From positions 1,240,001 to 1,304,000 of the forward strand of contig CM067104.1 in NCBI GenBank assembly GCA_034008185.1: a DNA stretch of 64,000 nucleotides. The letters are read 5' to 3'. Numbering within the stretch: position 1 is the stretch's first letter; the number at the start of each line of letters is the position of its first letter. Shown here piece by piece: positions 1-12,625 of this stretch. A program made the translations under genes and the position numbers. The DNA is from Gorsachius magnificus. Taxonomy: Eukaryota > Chordata > Aves > Pelecaniformes > Ardeidae. Under the pieces are notes generated by a model. That model worked only from the letters and a program-made list of their open reading frames with translations. It was not told where the DNA came from and did not search any database.

Positions 1-3000
1 GCCTGTGTGATGCATTGGGTTAGGCAAACAGATGTGCCAAGCAGTCTTGTTGAAAACCCACATCCAGGCAGCAGCTTTCAGCTCTCCAGGTTGTTCCCTT
101 TCAGTTTTTTTTTTTTCCTTTCCCCTCCTCTCCCTCCCCTTTTTCCTTTCAGAAGTAGCTCTAATAATTGCCTTCACATTGCTCTCAGCGAGGGAAGGGC
201 TGGGGAGAAACACTCAATGTTTCAGCCATTTGCCAGTAATTTTCTCTCCAAGGAATGGGCCCCTCCATCGCCAAGAACTCCTGACTCTTTGGCCTGGTTG
301 TCTCCTTGCCTAGAACAAACGCACCCCCTTGCCTCCTCCCTGGCTCCTCCGCCAACCGAACTGCCAAGACGTCTCCTCTCAACTCATGACCTCTTCAGGT
401 GCACATCTCCACACAGCGAGAGCTGCAGGGGGAAGGCGAGCGAGACCGGGCTTTGCTGGTGCCAAGGGTGGCCTTCTTCATCCACCTCTCCAGAACACTT
501 CCTAACCCTATGTCCACCCCAAAAGAGCTTGAAGGGAGAGGGCAATTTGTTGGCCCTCGTATGGAGAAGTGTAGGCCAGGAGATGTTTCACCCCATGAAG
601 TGTGAATTTGTCCAGTCTTCTTTTGGAGCCAGTGGAGAAAAATAGGCACCTTATAAGGGCCATCTGGCACACCTAAGATGGCAAAATCCGGATGGGAGGA
701 GGTTTTTTTGGAGATGCCAGACACTCTGTTAAGTAAAAAGGCTTTTATGACTGTCGGTAGACATTTATCTTGTCTTACGCAAGAGGACAAGGAGAGATTT
801 GACAGGAGCCTCTTGGTTCCTCCAGACCTTGCTCCCAGCCCTGCTCACCACTAAGCCCTCGTGGTAGGAAACCTCCACACGGGGAACAAGCCCTGTGAGA
901 CTCGAGCTGCCCAAACCCATCCACTGGGACCCCAGTATCGCTGCTCCCATCAGTGCAGCCCTGAATCTCTTGAAAGCTGCTCTCAGGTGTCCATAGCTGA
1001 GGTCTTACGGCCCATCGGTTGGATTCTTCTTCCTCCTTGCCATGTTGCGACGCTTTGAGGAGCTGTTTGGGACTTGGGGCAATAGGGAAGGTGCAGCGTC
1101 ACAAGCATGTAGTGTTTGCTCTCAGGTCAGCAGATGCAGAGACTGGAGTGGCATGTGGTGACACTGGGGCTTGAAGAGATGGTAACTGGGACACACTACT
1201 CCATGGACCACCTCCACGAATGGTGGCGTTGTAATCCCACGAAGAATCTGCCTTTCTGTGTCTTGCTATCATTGCGATGGAGACCAACATGCCGCTGTGA
1301 TGGTTGGGGAGCATACAGTCCTCTGCAAGGCCAATAGAGGAACCTGGCAAGAGCAGCTCGCATGATGACATCTTCCCTGTGGTCTTCTAAGATTATGTGA
1401 GTGTTCAAGACTCAATTGGGTTGCCCACACGTAGGTGTCTGGAATTGTTTCAGATGCCCCAGGCTATCTGAGACATCTCACAGAGCAGGTCTTGTGCAGA
1501 ACGCCCACAACTTGTGCCGTTCAGGGCAGGCTGGGTTGGCCCATGGGCAACCATGGCCCCCAACTCAACAAGCTGGGTGTCCACCCACCCGTGCACAGGC
1601 CAGACCCGTTCCCACCCCACCCCTGGTCCCTGCCCAGGTAACACTGGACTCTGCACTTTGAAAAGGAGGATGGCGATGGATGGACGGCCCCCACCCATCC
1701 TCCTCCTCCCCTCCTTTCGTGTCGCCAGGGCCGTGGTGAGCAACGTCGCTGTTTCCAAAGCTAATTCCTAGCTTTGAGAAGCCGCAGCTTTCTTCCCTGC
1801 CTCTGCCATGTCAATCCTAACCCTGCCTGCCCTCCCTTGCCCACTCTCACGTGCAGCGACGGGCTCAGACTAGCTCCTCTCCCAGCAGCAGCTACAGCGG
1901 CTTTCTGAGTCACCCCAAAGTTCCCGCGTGCCCCGGAGAAGATGGGATTGCAACCGCTCAGTTCAGTGCCTTCGCCGCCCGTTTGCATCACCAAGCTCCC
2001 CTTGGAGAGGCAAATTAAACCTGTATATCCCAGCTTAGCTCCAGAACAGATCTCTTCCCTGCCCCACCTCCTGCTAATTCTGAAAGCTATTTCAAAAATG
2101 ACCTGGAATCAAACCAATGCTTTGTGGGGAAAAAAAAAAAAAAAAAAAGAAAAAAGAAAAAAGAAAAAAAAAAAAAAAAAAGATTAAAAAGGGAAGCCAG
2201 CTCCTGTTTGCTCCCTGGCACCACATCTGGGCAACGCCAGACTGCTGCACGTGTTCACACCAGCTTCCTACGGGGATGCATAAATGAGAGGGGCAAAGTG
2301 ACCCCCACCTTCGATCAGCATGAAATGCCACCCCAGCCGTGCCATCCCATCACCAACCAAAATCCTGCGACATCTAAATTTAAGCAGGTTACCCCTGGTT
2401 CCTGACACAGGCAGTGGGGAGAAGCCCGCACACGCAGAGGACACTTCATCTGCGCTATCTCGAGCACCGATCTCCAGTGATTCACCCTCTGCAGGTGTCT
2501 CTTCCTCACCTTTGATTATAACGGGAGTTTTTGATAGCTCAGCCTTTATCAGAGACAGGTCCTACCTGTGCGCCTGCTTTCGAGCACCTCATTCCAGACC
2601 CATCGGGAGGGACAAATCGGGAAAAATGCTGAGAATGATCAGAAGCTGAATAAAACGCAAGCCTGCTTGTGCAGTCTTTGCAAGGACTCTGGAGAAGAGG
2701 AAGCAGAAGGAGAAGCAGTAGCTGCTTCATGTCAAAGTTGCTGAAAAAAAGGAAGAGTAAATGAATCCCTCTGTCTGCTGGGGGCGAGAGAAGAAGCCGA
2801 AAGCTTGAGCAGGGTGTAGCAAGCTGAGTCCAAGCCAGGCTATCACACCATGGAGCAGCTTTTGGGCCTTGAAGACCCCAAAAATGGAGGAGGAAGGGAA
2901 ATCTCAGAGTCCCAGTCAGCAGCTGGGCAAAAAAAAAATAGCTTTGATGGGTTTTCCAATGATTGCACTTCTTCAAGGGTCTCAAGGGTCTGTATCTACA

Positions 3001-5089
3001 TTAAATATCAATCAAAGCCTAACACCAACCTCTCAATGAGGAGTATGGCATCTGAGGTGGTTTAGAGCTGGGCTACCAAAGGGGGGCCTTGGAGGTCTGA
3101 TAACCAAAAATACTTGTTCTTCCCCCTCTCTAAAAAAAATTGGGGTATTACCGTCACTTTTAGGTGAACACCTCTTGGGCATGACCCAATCTCAGTTGCA
3201 CTTGGTACTGTACAAGACGCACCACATAAAGTGGGTTCGCCATGCCCTCCTAATTTAGGAGAATAGTCAAGGTCCACCTGAAAAACTCTGACCTTTTCCC
3301 TCAGGAGCTCAGGAACAGATGAACTATGGGCAGAGGTTGGCCAACGTTGTGGTGGAGAGGAGCCAAAATGTCCAGCAACCCAAACCTGTGGTTTCATGGC
3401 AAAACCTCCCAACTCCTGCGTTGCTCTTGGCCCAAAAGTGGTGTAGCTGCAGGCCCAAGCAGCACAGGGAACCATAGGCTGTATTAAATTTGCCCTCTCC
3501 CACAGACTCTTCAAAAAAAGAAAAAAGAAAACACTCAATCCCAGAATGGCAAAGGCAAAAGCCAAGGAGAAAGACCTTGGGTGGCAAAACCACATGTTTA
3601 TAGCCCTTAGGCTTTGACAGTTCGTTGGCTTTAGAGCCTTTCTAGCTCCAGAGAAGTAGGAGGCAGCCAGCTCCCAAAAATATGTCATTGCCAGCATTTT
3701 GAGAGACACATTTTTGGCAGGCCAGCTCACGAAGACAGGCCCTCTGTCACCGCAAAGTGCTCGTCGGCTTGCCCACATGTTGACGACAGCTTTGAGGCTC
3801 TCTTGTCTTCTTGGAGGCTTTTCTCAGGAGGAAGGGTGCCGAGCCATGGGTGCACGGCAGTTGGTGGGTGGAAATACTCCCTGCGTGCAGGGAGGAATGT
3901 GAAAAACCTGAGCCCACAACCACATTGAGTCATTGGCCATGGCAAGCAACCACGGGCCGAGCTGCCGCCCAAGCCCTGAGCCTCTTGCACTGGTGGGGGT
4001 GATTTTCTGTCATGTTTTGGTCTCCCTCAACGGAAATCCTTGACTTGACCGCTTGGTGTCAGGGGAAGGATATGGAGAAGTTTGAGCTTTGTCGGGAGAA
4101 AGAGGTCTCCTAGAGTCCATGCATCCTGAGTGACCTAAAGGAAGAGAGGTACCCCCTGGAAAGTGGGGCTTTGCATCTTCTAAGAGCTGCCACGTCTGTG
4201 GGAGCCATCTTGGAGACCTATGAGCACATCTCCTCTGTGCTGAAATGCTCCTTGGAGCAGGGTGAGCTTCACATACTACGTGCGTCCCATCCCACAGCTG
4301 CATGGGTTGCCCATGATGTGGCCAGCGTAGGTGGTGTTTGGGCCTTGAACCACCACCGGCGAAGAGACAGAGAAATGGTTGCTTAAACCCACCCTTGCTA
4401 TGTTCACCATCCCAATTTGCGACTCTCAGCTCCCCCTTGCTGCTGCTCCAGGCCTCTGTGTGTCTCAACCCCACCTGATGGCACCGCATTTCCATGGGAC
4501 ACCACAAGCAGAGAGTCCCAGAAGCATCCAGGAGATCTGAGACACCCGCCTGGAGGGGACATTTTGGGGCAAGAGCAGACGAGCACCCTCCTGCAGCACA
4601 GCTCTCCCATCTGGGGCTGCTTTGGGGGCTCCTGCCCCACAGACCTCTCTGCCCCAGAGATGTTTGGTGCTTATGCTGATGACTGCTTGGAAAACTGCTT
4701 GGAAAAGCGACTGTCAGTGAAAAGCCTCATCCCTGTGGCTCAGCAGCTCCTCCTAAGCCCTCCCCCTTTTGCTCTGGGAGCTTTTCCTGCCTCCCATGTG
4801 GGGCTTTTCTCCTGCATCCCAATACTCATCTGGATGCTTCTTCCAGCCCATGAAGGCACGAGATGCAACTCCAACCCAAACCACTGCACCCTACTGATTT
4901 GGGTCTGCCCTGAGCAGCTTCGCTCCCCAGCTCTGCCATGACGCTTAACAAAATCTCCTGCTTAGCTCTCCTCTGGTTGCAAAAGAAAATAAAATCCTCA
5001 CCAGCAGGAGCCGCGGCGTCTGCAGGTATCACCTTGGCAAAGCTGGGCTCTGTCAGGGAGGAAAAAAAATTGAGATTTGCATGTAGGCA
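1..5089. other. Intergenic 5' flank, no gene recognised
   Basis: Unique sequence of mixed composition. Open frames on both strands are short, lack family motifs and overlap each other, which fits chance. Apart from the A-rich stretch at 2.1 kb, no repeat is recognisable. Confidence 0.6.
2121..2182 (+). repeat. A-rich low-complexity stretch
   Basis: About 60 bases of A with a few G. There is no SINE or LINE body upstream that would explain it as a retroposon tail. Confidence 0.9.
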
Positions 5090-5610
5090 GCAGGAGAGGA
5101 TTTGGGATGTGTCCAGTTCTGGGCTCCTCTGTTCAAGAAAGATGAGGAGCTACTGGAGAGAGTCCAGAGGAGGGCAACAAGGATGATGGGGGGACTGGAG
5201 CATCTCCCCTACAAGGAAAGGCTGAGGGAGCTGGGCTTGTTCAGCCTGGAGAAGAGAAGGCTGCGAGGGGATCTCATCACCACCTACAAATATCTCAAGG
5301 GTGGGTGTCACGAGGACAGAGCCAGACTCTTCCCAGTGGTGCCCAGCGCCAGGACAAGGGGCAATGGGCACAACCTGAAGCAGAAGAGGTTCCAGTTGAA
5401 TGGGAGGAAGAACTTCTTGACTTGGAGGGTGCCCGAGCCCTGGCCCAGGCTGCCCAGGGGGGCTGTGGAGTCTCCTTCTCTGGAGATCTTCAACCCCCGC
5501 CTGGACGAAGTCCTGTGTAACATGCTCTAGGAGAATCTGCTTTAGCAGGAGGGTTGGACTAGATGATCTCCCGAGGTCCCTTCCAACCCTTGCCATGCTG
5601 GGTTCTGTGA
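5090..5610 (+). mobile_element. CR1 LINE, 3' fragment (5'-truncated)
   Basis: The translation from about 5102 reads [55 protein letters not shown], the C-terminal region of CR1 ORF2. It is followed by the CR1 3' UTR with GGTTGGACTAGATGATCTCC and the terminal TTCTGTG motif near 5601. One long frame remains open over 142 codons, so the copy is moderately young. It is truncated at the 5' end, as usual for CR1. Confidence 0.93.
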
Positions 5611-6089
5611 AAAGCCGTTACAGGTGGTTGATGGACCAGAATGGCATAAAAGAATGTGGGAGATGGAGGGAGAAAGTTGAAAAAAAAAAAGGATAGGTGG
5701 ATGGGCAGATGGATGAGGAGGCCCTGAGCAACCTTGTCTGATGCCATAACTGACCCTACCTCAACCAGAAGCTTGGAGCAGGGACCTGAGATCCCACCTA
5801 ACCCAAATTACCCCATGATCCAACCCAATTTCGCTATAATCCCTGCATACCGCACCACCCTCGCCCATACCATGGTATAAATCCAAGCACGCTCCTGCCT
5901 TTCTTTGCAGGAGCTGTTCCACAAGTGAAGGGGTGAGCAGCACACGAGGCATTAAAGAAAAGGTGCAAAGTCCTTGTCTGGTTCCCTCCCGCTGGGCATT
6001 TTGGAGCCATCCCAGCCCCAGAGGCTTGAACGCATCCCAAGGAGAGCCTGGAACAGGTCCCTGCCTTGTGGTCGTGATGGGCTGAATCA
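5611..6089. other. Intergenic, nothing recognised
   Basis: Unique sequence between the CR1 copy and the first AT-rich island; no motif or open frame of note. Confidence 0.5.
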
Positions 6090-6230
6090 GCTCAAGGCAG
6101 TTCTTATCCTGACATGTCTAATTGATACCTTGGGTCCAAGGTGTCATTAAAACGCTTGGATAATCGCTACAGGTACAGAAAGCCGGACTGTCGTTTAGGG
6201 AGGGTGATTAATGTTCCCGAAATCCGCGTG
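6090..6230. promoter_or_regulatory. Candidate conserved non-coding element with a palindrome
   Basis: Unique AT-leaning sequence with TCTAATTGA, GGATAATCG and GTGATTAATG homeodomain-type cores. It includes a near-perfect inverted repeat, GATACCTTGG-GT-CCAAGGTGTC (6124-6145, one mismatch pair). Called on composition and motifs only. Confidence 0.4.
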
Positions 6231-6394
6231 GGGTGTGGGGGGGGTAAGGGGGGAGCGGAGGGGACCTGGGGCCGGCGCAGCCCTGGTGGGTCCCCGCAAG
6301 GAAGGGCCCTGGGGTGGGGGGGTGTCCCCAGGGGGTCGCTGCCGGCTCCTCCAGCCTGGCCGGGGCTGCACACGCTGCGTTGGCACCGGCAGGC

Positions 6395-6580
6395 TCGGCG
6401 AGTGATTACGACCTCTCGTTTAATCTTTTTATTAGCATCAAGCACCCATAGTCTTGTAAGTACATGTGTTCTCCTATTGACGCGAGGGAGCCTTTGATGC
6501 TGATTTACGGCAGCGAGGTGCAGCCAATCTATAATTGTACCCTAAAAAAGGGGATATTAAGAAATTAAAGGCATTTCTGC
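6395..6580. promoter_or_regulatory. Candidate conserved non-coding element
   Basis: Clean AT-rich unique island with GTGATTACGA, CGTTTAATC, TTTTTATTAGC, TGATTTACGG and TCTATAATTG. It is bounded on its left by GC-rich DNA (6235-6350). High density of Hox/paired-type cores suggests an enhancer. Confidence 0.42.
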
Positions 6581-8149
6581 CGAGCCAAGCCACCCGATCC
6601 CCCTTTCTGCCACTGTCCTGTGACACTTTGCTGCGTCTCTCCCAGGGAAGGGAGGTTGGATCCACCGGGGACGTACCATGGGGTCAAACCACCCTTGGGT
6701 TATGGGGAGAAGGTGACTCTCCCAAAAACCTTGTCCTTGGACAAGAAAAGCTGGGGAAAATATTGCTTGATTGCCCCCAGGAAGGGAAAAAAACCTAATT
6801 AAGTCCCATATTAAGGAACAGGGAAGGAGGAGGTTGGAGGAGACCCTTTATGCATCATCTTCGGGCGTAAGGGCTCATCCAGTTCCTCGTGCCACCGTGA
6901 TGGGCTGGAGGCATCGGCAGCGCCAGAAACAGGTCATCACTGCGGCGTTTCTTGGCGGAGAAGACTTTGCTGCTGCTAAAGAGGCAGGTTGGTATATAGG
7001 CCACGGAAAGCGGAGCAGATTTAGTTAAAGGCATTTATTTTCGTCTTAGCACGGAGTTAAACTCCACGGCAAGTAGGTCACCCCATACTTTTCATGAGAG
7101 CAATTGCTCAGGGACCTGCTGGCTACTTCCACTCTAGGAGAGGTTTTTTGGCGGTACCTGCCTGCGTCTTGGCCCTTCTCCATGAGCTGCAGACACTGGA
7201 TCTGGTCCCTCATTGCCTGCCAGAGATGCAGAGGGACGTGGTGTCTGGCCCCACTGTCACAGCCTTGCCGTGCCATGTGCCCCTGCTCCAGCCCTCGTCC
7301 ATCAGAGCTCCCTCACTATAACCCAGGCAGTTACACCCCAGGGACCTGGGCCTGATCCAGTTGTCCTCAGCACCCTTTGGAGTCCCCCAGGAGAAAGAGG
7401 TGCCTCCAGCGGGTGGTTCGCCCCATCCTGAGATAGGCAGCTTGGAGAAGGTGGCCAAGGTGCCCTTTGGGTGCTGCATGTTCAGTGCTGGCAAAGCCCA
7501 GGCGATGGGAAATGGGGTGCTATGGGACATCGCAGGGCACAGGGACAGGATTGTGCCACAGGCTTAAGGCAGGGCTCACTGGGATCCCTTTTGGGGCTCT
7601 TTGGGGTCGTGTCCCCTCTTGCCTGCAAATAACCCACACTGGAGCCCATTTCCCTGCCGTATCTCACTTCAGGGCTCCCTGAGACCTCTCTGAGCAAGCA
7701 GTGTGTTGTTTTAGAGATGGGGAAACTGAGGCACGGCATGGCAATAGGATTAATTCGCATCAGGGCTCTGGGACACCATGCAGCAAGGCACAGGGCAGAG
7801 GCTGGGTGGAAAGAGCACCTGAAATTAGACAGCCACATCTTTTGCTCTTCTTTTTTTTTCCTTTCCATCAGTATTTTTCCCCCTCATTTCTTCCAATGGG
7901 TCATTTACTGAGTCAGAGATCCCCCGAGCGATGAGCTCATGGAGCGACTGGCGCGCAGCAGACCCAGGGACACGGGGACGTGCCACAGCAGTCGCTCCGA
8001 CCTCCCGTGCCCTGCTCACACCAGGAGGTTTGCTCTGCCATGGGGGCACTCTGCAGCCAGACCCCGCGGGGCCAAGCCTCACCTGGAGGCACCGAGCCCC
8101 TGGGGACCGCGCTGTCACGCTTCCCAGCCCCGGCTCGCTGCAGACGGCT
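6581..8149. other. Intergenic, mostly unremarkable
   Basis: Mixed-composition unique DNA. A short AT-rich patch lies at 7000-7110. The MIR-like remnant at 7.7 kb is listed separately. No gene is supported. Confidence 0.5.
7705..7800 (+). mobile_element. Weak MIR-like remnant
   Basis: TTTTAGAGATGGGGAAACTG followed by AGGCACGG matches the most conserved MIR segment. The downstream CCAAGGTCAC block is not recognisable, so this is a low-confidence remnant. Confidence 0.35.
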
Positions 8150-8600
8150 TCAGCCGGCTGCATCCGCAGGCAGCAGATTTACAACCACCCCATCGTCATT
8201 CACTGTCAAATTAACAGCTGAGTCAAAACAGGAGAAAGAGCCGGCGTGCTTCCTTAGTCCTCTTTCCCTAAATATTCCCTTTTCCGCCCCTAATAAAAGC
8301 CTCCTGGAGCTGCCCCTCATCTCCCTGGCCTCAACCCAAAGCTTCTGGTGGCAGGAGCATCCCATTCGGGATGGCCCATCCATGCAGAAATCCCCCTGCC
8401 TGGGCACGCCAGATTTATACCGGCTTCGAAACATAAATGTCAAGTGATGGAGCTGCATAAATTACTTTTAATAAGAATAATGCTGTGTCTTGCTGGCATG
8501 TTAATACATATCGTACCCATGCTGAGCGCAGAGGGCTCAGCAGGATGCTGAGCGTTTAATACACTTGTTCGAAATGCTCATCAGAGAGAAATCAGTGGCT
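8150..8600. promoter_or_regulatory. Candidate conserved non-coding element with MAF-type half-sites
   Basis: Unique sequence with CTGTCAAATTAACA (TALE-type), GCATAAATTACTTTTAATAAG and GTTAATACATATCG. The MAF-recognition half-site TGCTGAG occurs at 8520-8526 and 8546-8552 and inverted (CTCAGCA) at 8536-8542, three copies in 33 bases. No repeat element explains the segment. Confidence 0.42.
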
Positions 8601-9049
8601 CCCACTGGCAAACCCCAACGTGCGCAGCTCAAGCGTTGAGCGGTTAATGCTCTCGAGCTGGGGCACAGGCATGTCCCCCCCCCCGAGCAGCCCCACCGCC
8701 GGCGTGCTTGGCGCTGGCACGAAACCTTCCCATAAAACCGAAGACGCCGGCTCTCAGCACGCCGGCGGCCAGCGGCTCCCTGGGGCCGATTTCAGCTGGG
8801 GGCTGGCTTGCGGCGGGTGCTCGGGGTGGGCAGAGGTTGAGAGTGGAGGGGATAAATGCATGAAGGCGTTCGCCTCCCAAAGGGCCTAAAACTGGAGGAA
8901 GCCACGCTCAGATCCTGTTTCCCCAAAATCCAACTGGGAAAGGTGCTCCAGCCCTAATCCCATCACCCACCCCCCCCTTATATCCTCCCCTATCTAAATA
9001 CCTATAGTTTCCAGGGCCCCTTTTACCACCCTCCTGCGTCTGCCCACTC

Positions 9050-9300
9050 TGAATGAAGGGCTTTTACACTCTCAAGACTTCTTTATATTTCGGAGAGTGT
9101 TTTTCTTGCCAGAGTCGCATGCAGGCTGTGAAGCATGAGCTCCACCATCGCCTCATTGCATTCAGGGGCTGGAGGGCTGGGGAAGAGATTGATTTACGAT
9201 TCCCTAAAAGTGATTTATGCTCTTAGCAGAGCGGAGCGGCAGAGTCCCCCCCCCATGCACGCACACCCTTTCTCTGTTGAAAGTTTTAAGATTAATTCAC
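9050..9300. promoter_or_regulatory. Candidate conserved non-coding element
   Basis: Unique sequence with CTTCTTTATATTTCGGAGAG, TTGATTTACGATTCC and AAAGTGATTTATGCTC. GATTTA and TTTATG cores fit posterior Hox or CDX sites. Ends at an A-run (9311-9331). Confidence 0.4.
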
Positions 9301-9369
9301 AGGCGGCCTCCAAAAAAAAAAAAAAAAAAAAAGCAAAGGGGCTTCCCCCCGCAGCCCTCCAACCGCCAG

Positions 9370-9640
9370 TGCTGCGACTATAATTACCCAACCTGTAATC
9401 AAGGTAATTTGCATCCAGCACGACCCAGAGTTGCACAGGCCCAGCAGAATTTTCCAGCCCGCTGCAATCCTGCAGAGCAGGGCAAAATTTTTTATAAGGA
9501 AAATCCTGCCACGTCATTGTATTCCCCGGGCCCTTGCACAAGAGCCCGGCGCTGGGGACAGCAGCGGGAGAGGGTACGATCCAGCTGGATTTAAGTATTA
9601 ACTTCAGTTTAGGGGGTGCTGAGCTATCGGTCCTAGATGT
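9370..9640. promoter_or_regulatory. Candidate conserved element with octamer motif
   Basis: ACTATAATTACCC, CTGTAATCAAGG and a perfect POU octamer ATTTGCAT (9407-9414) lie in 50 bases, followed by AT-rich unique sequence with TTTTTTATAAGG. Strong motif clustering without repeats. Confidence 0.45.
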
Positions 9641-10439
9641 GGGGTTTCTCCTCCAACAGGGCATCCCTGTTTTGCCAGGATCTGCCGGCAAAAATCCCTA
9701 CTCAACCCATCGATGACTCTCGGTTGCTTTCCTAAAGGAATTATCACTCATGCTCTGTGTGTGACCGTGTGAGCCAGTGTATAAATTCCCCCCTCTCTAC
9801 ATCTTTTAGACCTGTTGGCCATATTAATATCAGTACTGAGCTAAAGGTCTCAAAGGTAATGAAATTCCTACAGTATTGATGTAACTGGGTGAAGGCGAGG
9901 GACGGTATTTCTATCTCGGGGAGGTCTGGGTGAGCTCCACACCAGTGTAACCTTTGGAGCCTTCCTGCCAGAGAGAGACATTAATGCTGCCCAAAGCCCA
10001 GCAGAAGCTTCACCCGGAGCCCGGATCCTGCTGGCGAATGGAAAAGTCATTTTTCAGGTCGTGTTTAGAGTTAGTGAGGCTTTGCTCAAGAGGGCAAGCT
10101 ATGAACCGCTGGCACCCGTGGTTCTTCCATCCCAGGACTCATGAACCGCTGCTGGCCCAAATAGTACCCAAACCCCAGGGTTTTTCACATCCTGAGGAGC
10201 TTTCACCCAACCTCAACTCGCATTCAGGTCAACCGTCCCCAAGGATGGCGTGGGAAGCCGTGGTGTGCCATGACCCTGTGGGCATCCTACAGCCATATAT
10301 ACAAGCAGCGGACCCCCTCCATCCTCCCTTCCCAGTCATCCTCTCCCAGTGGGACCAGTAGCGGGATGGTGATGCGATGCTCGTGCCCGAGCAGTGCCAG
10401 AGCCTGGGCTGTGAGGAGCCAGCCACCAGCTCCCCCCTG

Positions 10440-10800
10440 GCTCATAAATCACCGTCCATCCCGTGGCCCAGCATTATCATTCATCTTTGAGTCCACACAA
10501 ATCAATGCAGTTGATGGCTGCCGTCTGCGAAACACCGCTTTTTGCTGGATAACGTGGCATTAAGAGCTGGAGGGAGAGGCCATTTTTAAAAGCTGCCAGT
10601 AAAGTGTTTTACAGGACGGACGGTAATTTATTTTAAAATAAATAAGTTCAGTGGAGGAATGACAGGAGGAAAGTGAACGCGCCAGTTCCCGGCTTTCCCC
10701 AAATTGAGTTATTTTGCTGAACAATAATTGTTGCTTTCTCCTTCAAACTTTGTTTTCTGCATTTCTGAAGAGACGGGATGAGCCTCCGAGACTTGCTAAG
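10440..10800. promoter_or_regulatory. Candidate conserved non-coding element
   Basis: A balanced unique stretch contains CATTATCATTCATC, ATCAATGCAGTTGATGG, GGTAATTTATTTTAAAATAAAT and GAACAATAATTGTTGC. The last is a palindromic SOX-like pair (AACAATAATTGTT). Flanks are more GC-rich. Confidence 0.43.
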
Positions 10801-12504
10801 GATTTAAATCTTGAGTGGTGAGCCCTCAACACGCACAGCTTCCCCCAATAGGAGACGAGGATTTACACGGTCATTAGGCAAGGGGCAAGGACTCTTGGCC
10901 AGAGCTGGCTGGAGCAGAAGAGCATCTGCCAGAGTAGAAAGAAGGCTCACCCAGGTCCCCTGTGGCAGGACCAAAAGCATGTGTAGTTTTGCAGGATGAG
11001 TTTGGGGCTTCCTGGAGTCAGTGAGAAAATGCAGCCTGTTTCTGATGCGTCTTGTGTAGGATCCAGCTTGGCCACCGCTGAAGGATGCCTGTAGTTAAAC
11101 CATCTCTTGCACCCAGTGCTTGGCCTCTCTGGGAAGGATTCAGGCTAGTTTCTTGGTCCTGTAAGGTCACTGGAAAACATTACGGGATGTATGGGGTGGT
11201 GCCAGGGTGAGCAGCCAGAGCCTATCCAGTCCCACCACATTCACCGAGGGACCTGTGTGAAGGCATGTTGCACCCTTGAGGTCTTTCTCGTGCTCCAGAT
11301 GTTGCCTGAAGGCCATGCCTGAAGCAGCTGTGAGCACTGAGCACCCTCCAAAATACAAATAACTTCAGCAGGGCCAAGGTTTTGGGACAAAAATATCAAT
11401 GCCCAACAACATTGCTGCCCAAAACTTTCCAGCATCAGTCAGGCAAGGTGACACCACGGGCTCTGTGCTTCCCACATCCCTCACACTGTGCTCCAGCGCT
11501 GGTGCACATCAAGGCTCAGCTTGGCTCCACATCAAGCTGACCCTGGTCAAACCAGCCCAGCCTGGGGAAGCTGCAAAGCCACATTCACGCTGTGCATCTC
11601 CTGTCTTGGTAATCCCTCCTGGAGCGGGCAGACCTGGGTGGAGGCTGGCTGGGCACCTATTTCTGCAGTTTATCCCATATTTAACCTGCCCACAACCAGT
11701 GCCATTGACTTCAAAGCATGCAGCCAGGGGGCAGACCCCCTTCTCCTCCTCCTCTTTCCTGATGGAAAGAGTTACAGACGCAGAGGAACGTTATTTCCAT
11801 TTCAGATGCCATTTCTTCAGGTTGCCTGACACCGCCCGCTCATGTCCACACTCGTCTTCCTATCCATTTGCCCAGGTTGATAGGGACTGCCAAAATCTAC
11901 CGGGGGAGCTGATGTCTTTTATTTGATGAATAGGTGCAAGTGGAGAAAATAGGTATATTTTCCAGCTTTTATCAGACCACCAAAGCATTTCCCAGAAGAG
12001 ACACCCCTGGCCTCCATTAGCTCATCCCTAAGTACGGTCCTCCAAGCTTATAAATTTTTCTAATGCAGAATCTCTGGGGATGAGGGATGAAATACAGCCC
12101 TGGCTGTTGCAAAAAGGGAGGCATTAAAATCTGTTGCTCGCAGGGAACATTGAATCTCAAGTGCTGGAAGAGCAGCTGAGCAAAGTCTCCATCAGGAAGG
12201 CTTTCTGCTCAGGCCAAGATAATCAAGCGGGTGACTTGGTCCCATCCCACCTCATTGACTGTAACTTCAGGGTAAGAACCACTTGGCTCTGGTGGAAGTG
12301 AGCCTTGAGGTGAGGAGTCCTCTCCTTGTTCACGGGTTTGGTTTGCTTTTACGAGGTTAGAAACAGTGCAGTTAAAGCTTGGGAGCCATGTAATTCCCAG
12401 CAACCCCAAATCTACCTGTCAGATGGTGATTAAACCATCGTCTGCACACCCCGGTTGTTAGAAAGCTTTTCAGCTGGAGTTGTCCAAGTGTTTTGCCTGG
12501 GAAA
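10801..12504. other. Intergenic, nothing recognised
   Basis: Unique mixed-composition DNA. No convincing gene, repeat or motif cluster. Confidence 0.5.
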
Positions 12505-12625
12505 TCACAGCCGTTATCTCCGTTTTATAGAATGAGAAATTGGAGCACCAGCAGGGGAAAGGATGTGGCCAAGGTCACTGGTGAGCTGGTGGCAAAGCCA
12601 GGAATGAGCACGCAGTAGATAAGGT
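12505..12625 (+). mobile_element. Possible ancient MIR-type SINE
   Basis: The segment contains CCGTTTTATAGAATGAGAAA followed about 30 bases later by GGCCAAGGTCACTGGTGAGC and TGGTGGCAAAGCCAGGAATG. The order and spacing match the MIR consensus (TTTTACAGATGAGGAAA, then CCAAGGTCACACAGCTAGT, then GGCAGAGCCAGGATT). Divergence is high, so this is a pattern match rather than an alignment. Confidence 0.55.

Noticed and set aside
5102..5530. 142-codon + strand frame as a host gene
   Set aside because: It is CR1 ORF2 C-terminal sequence in a 5'-truncated copy.
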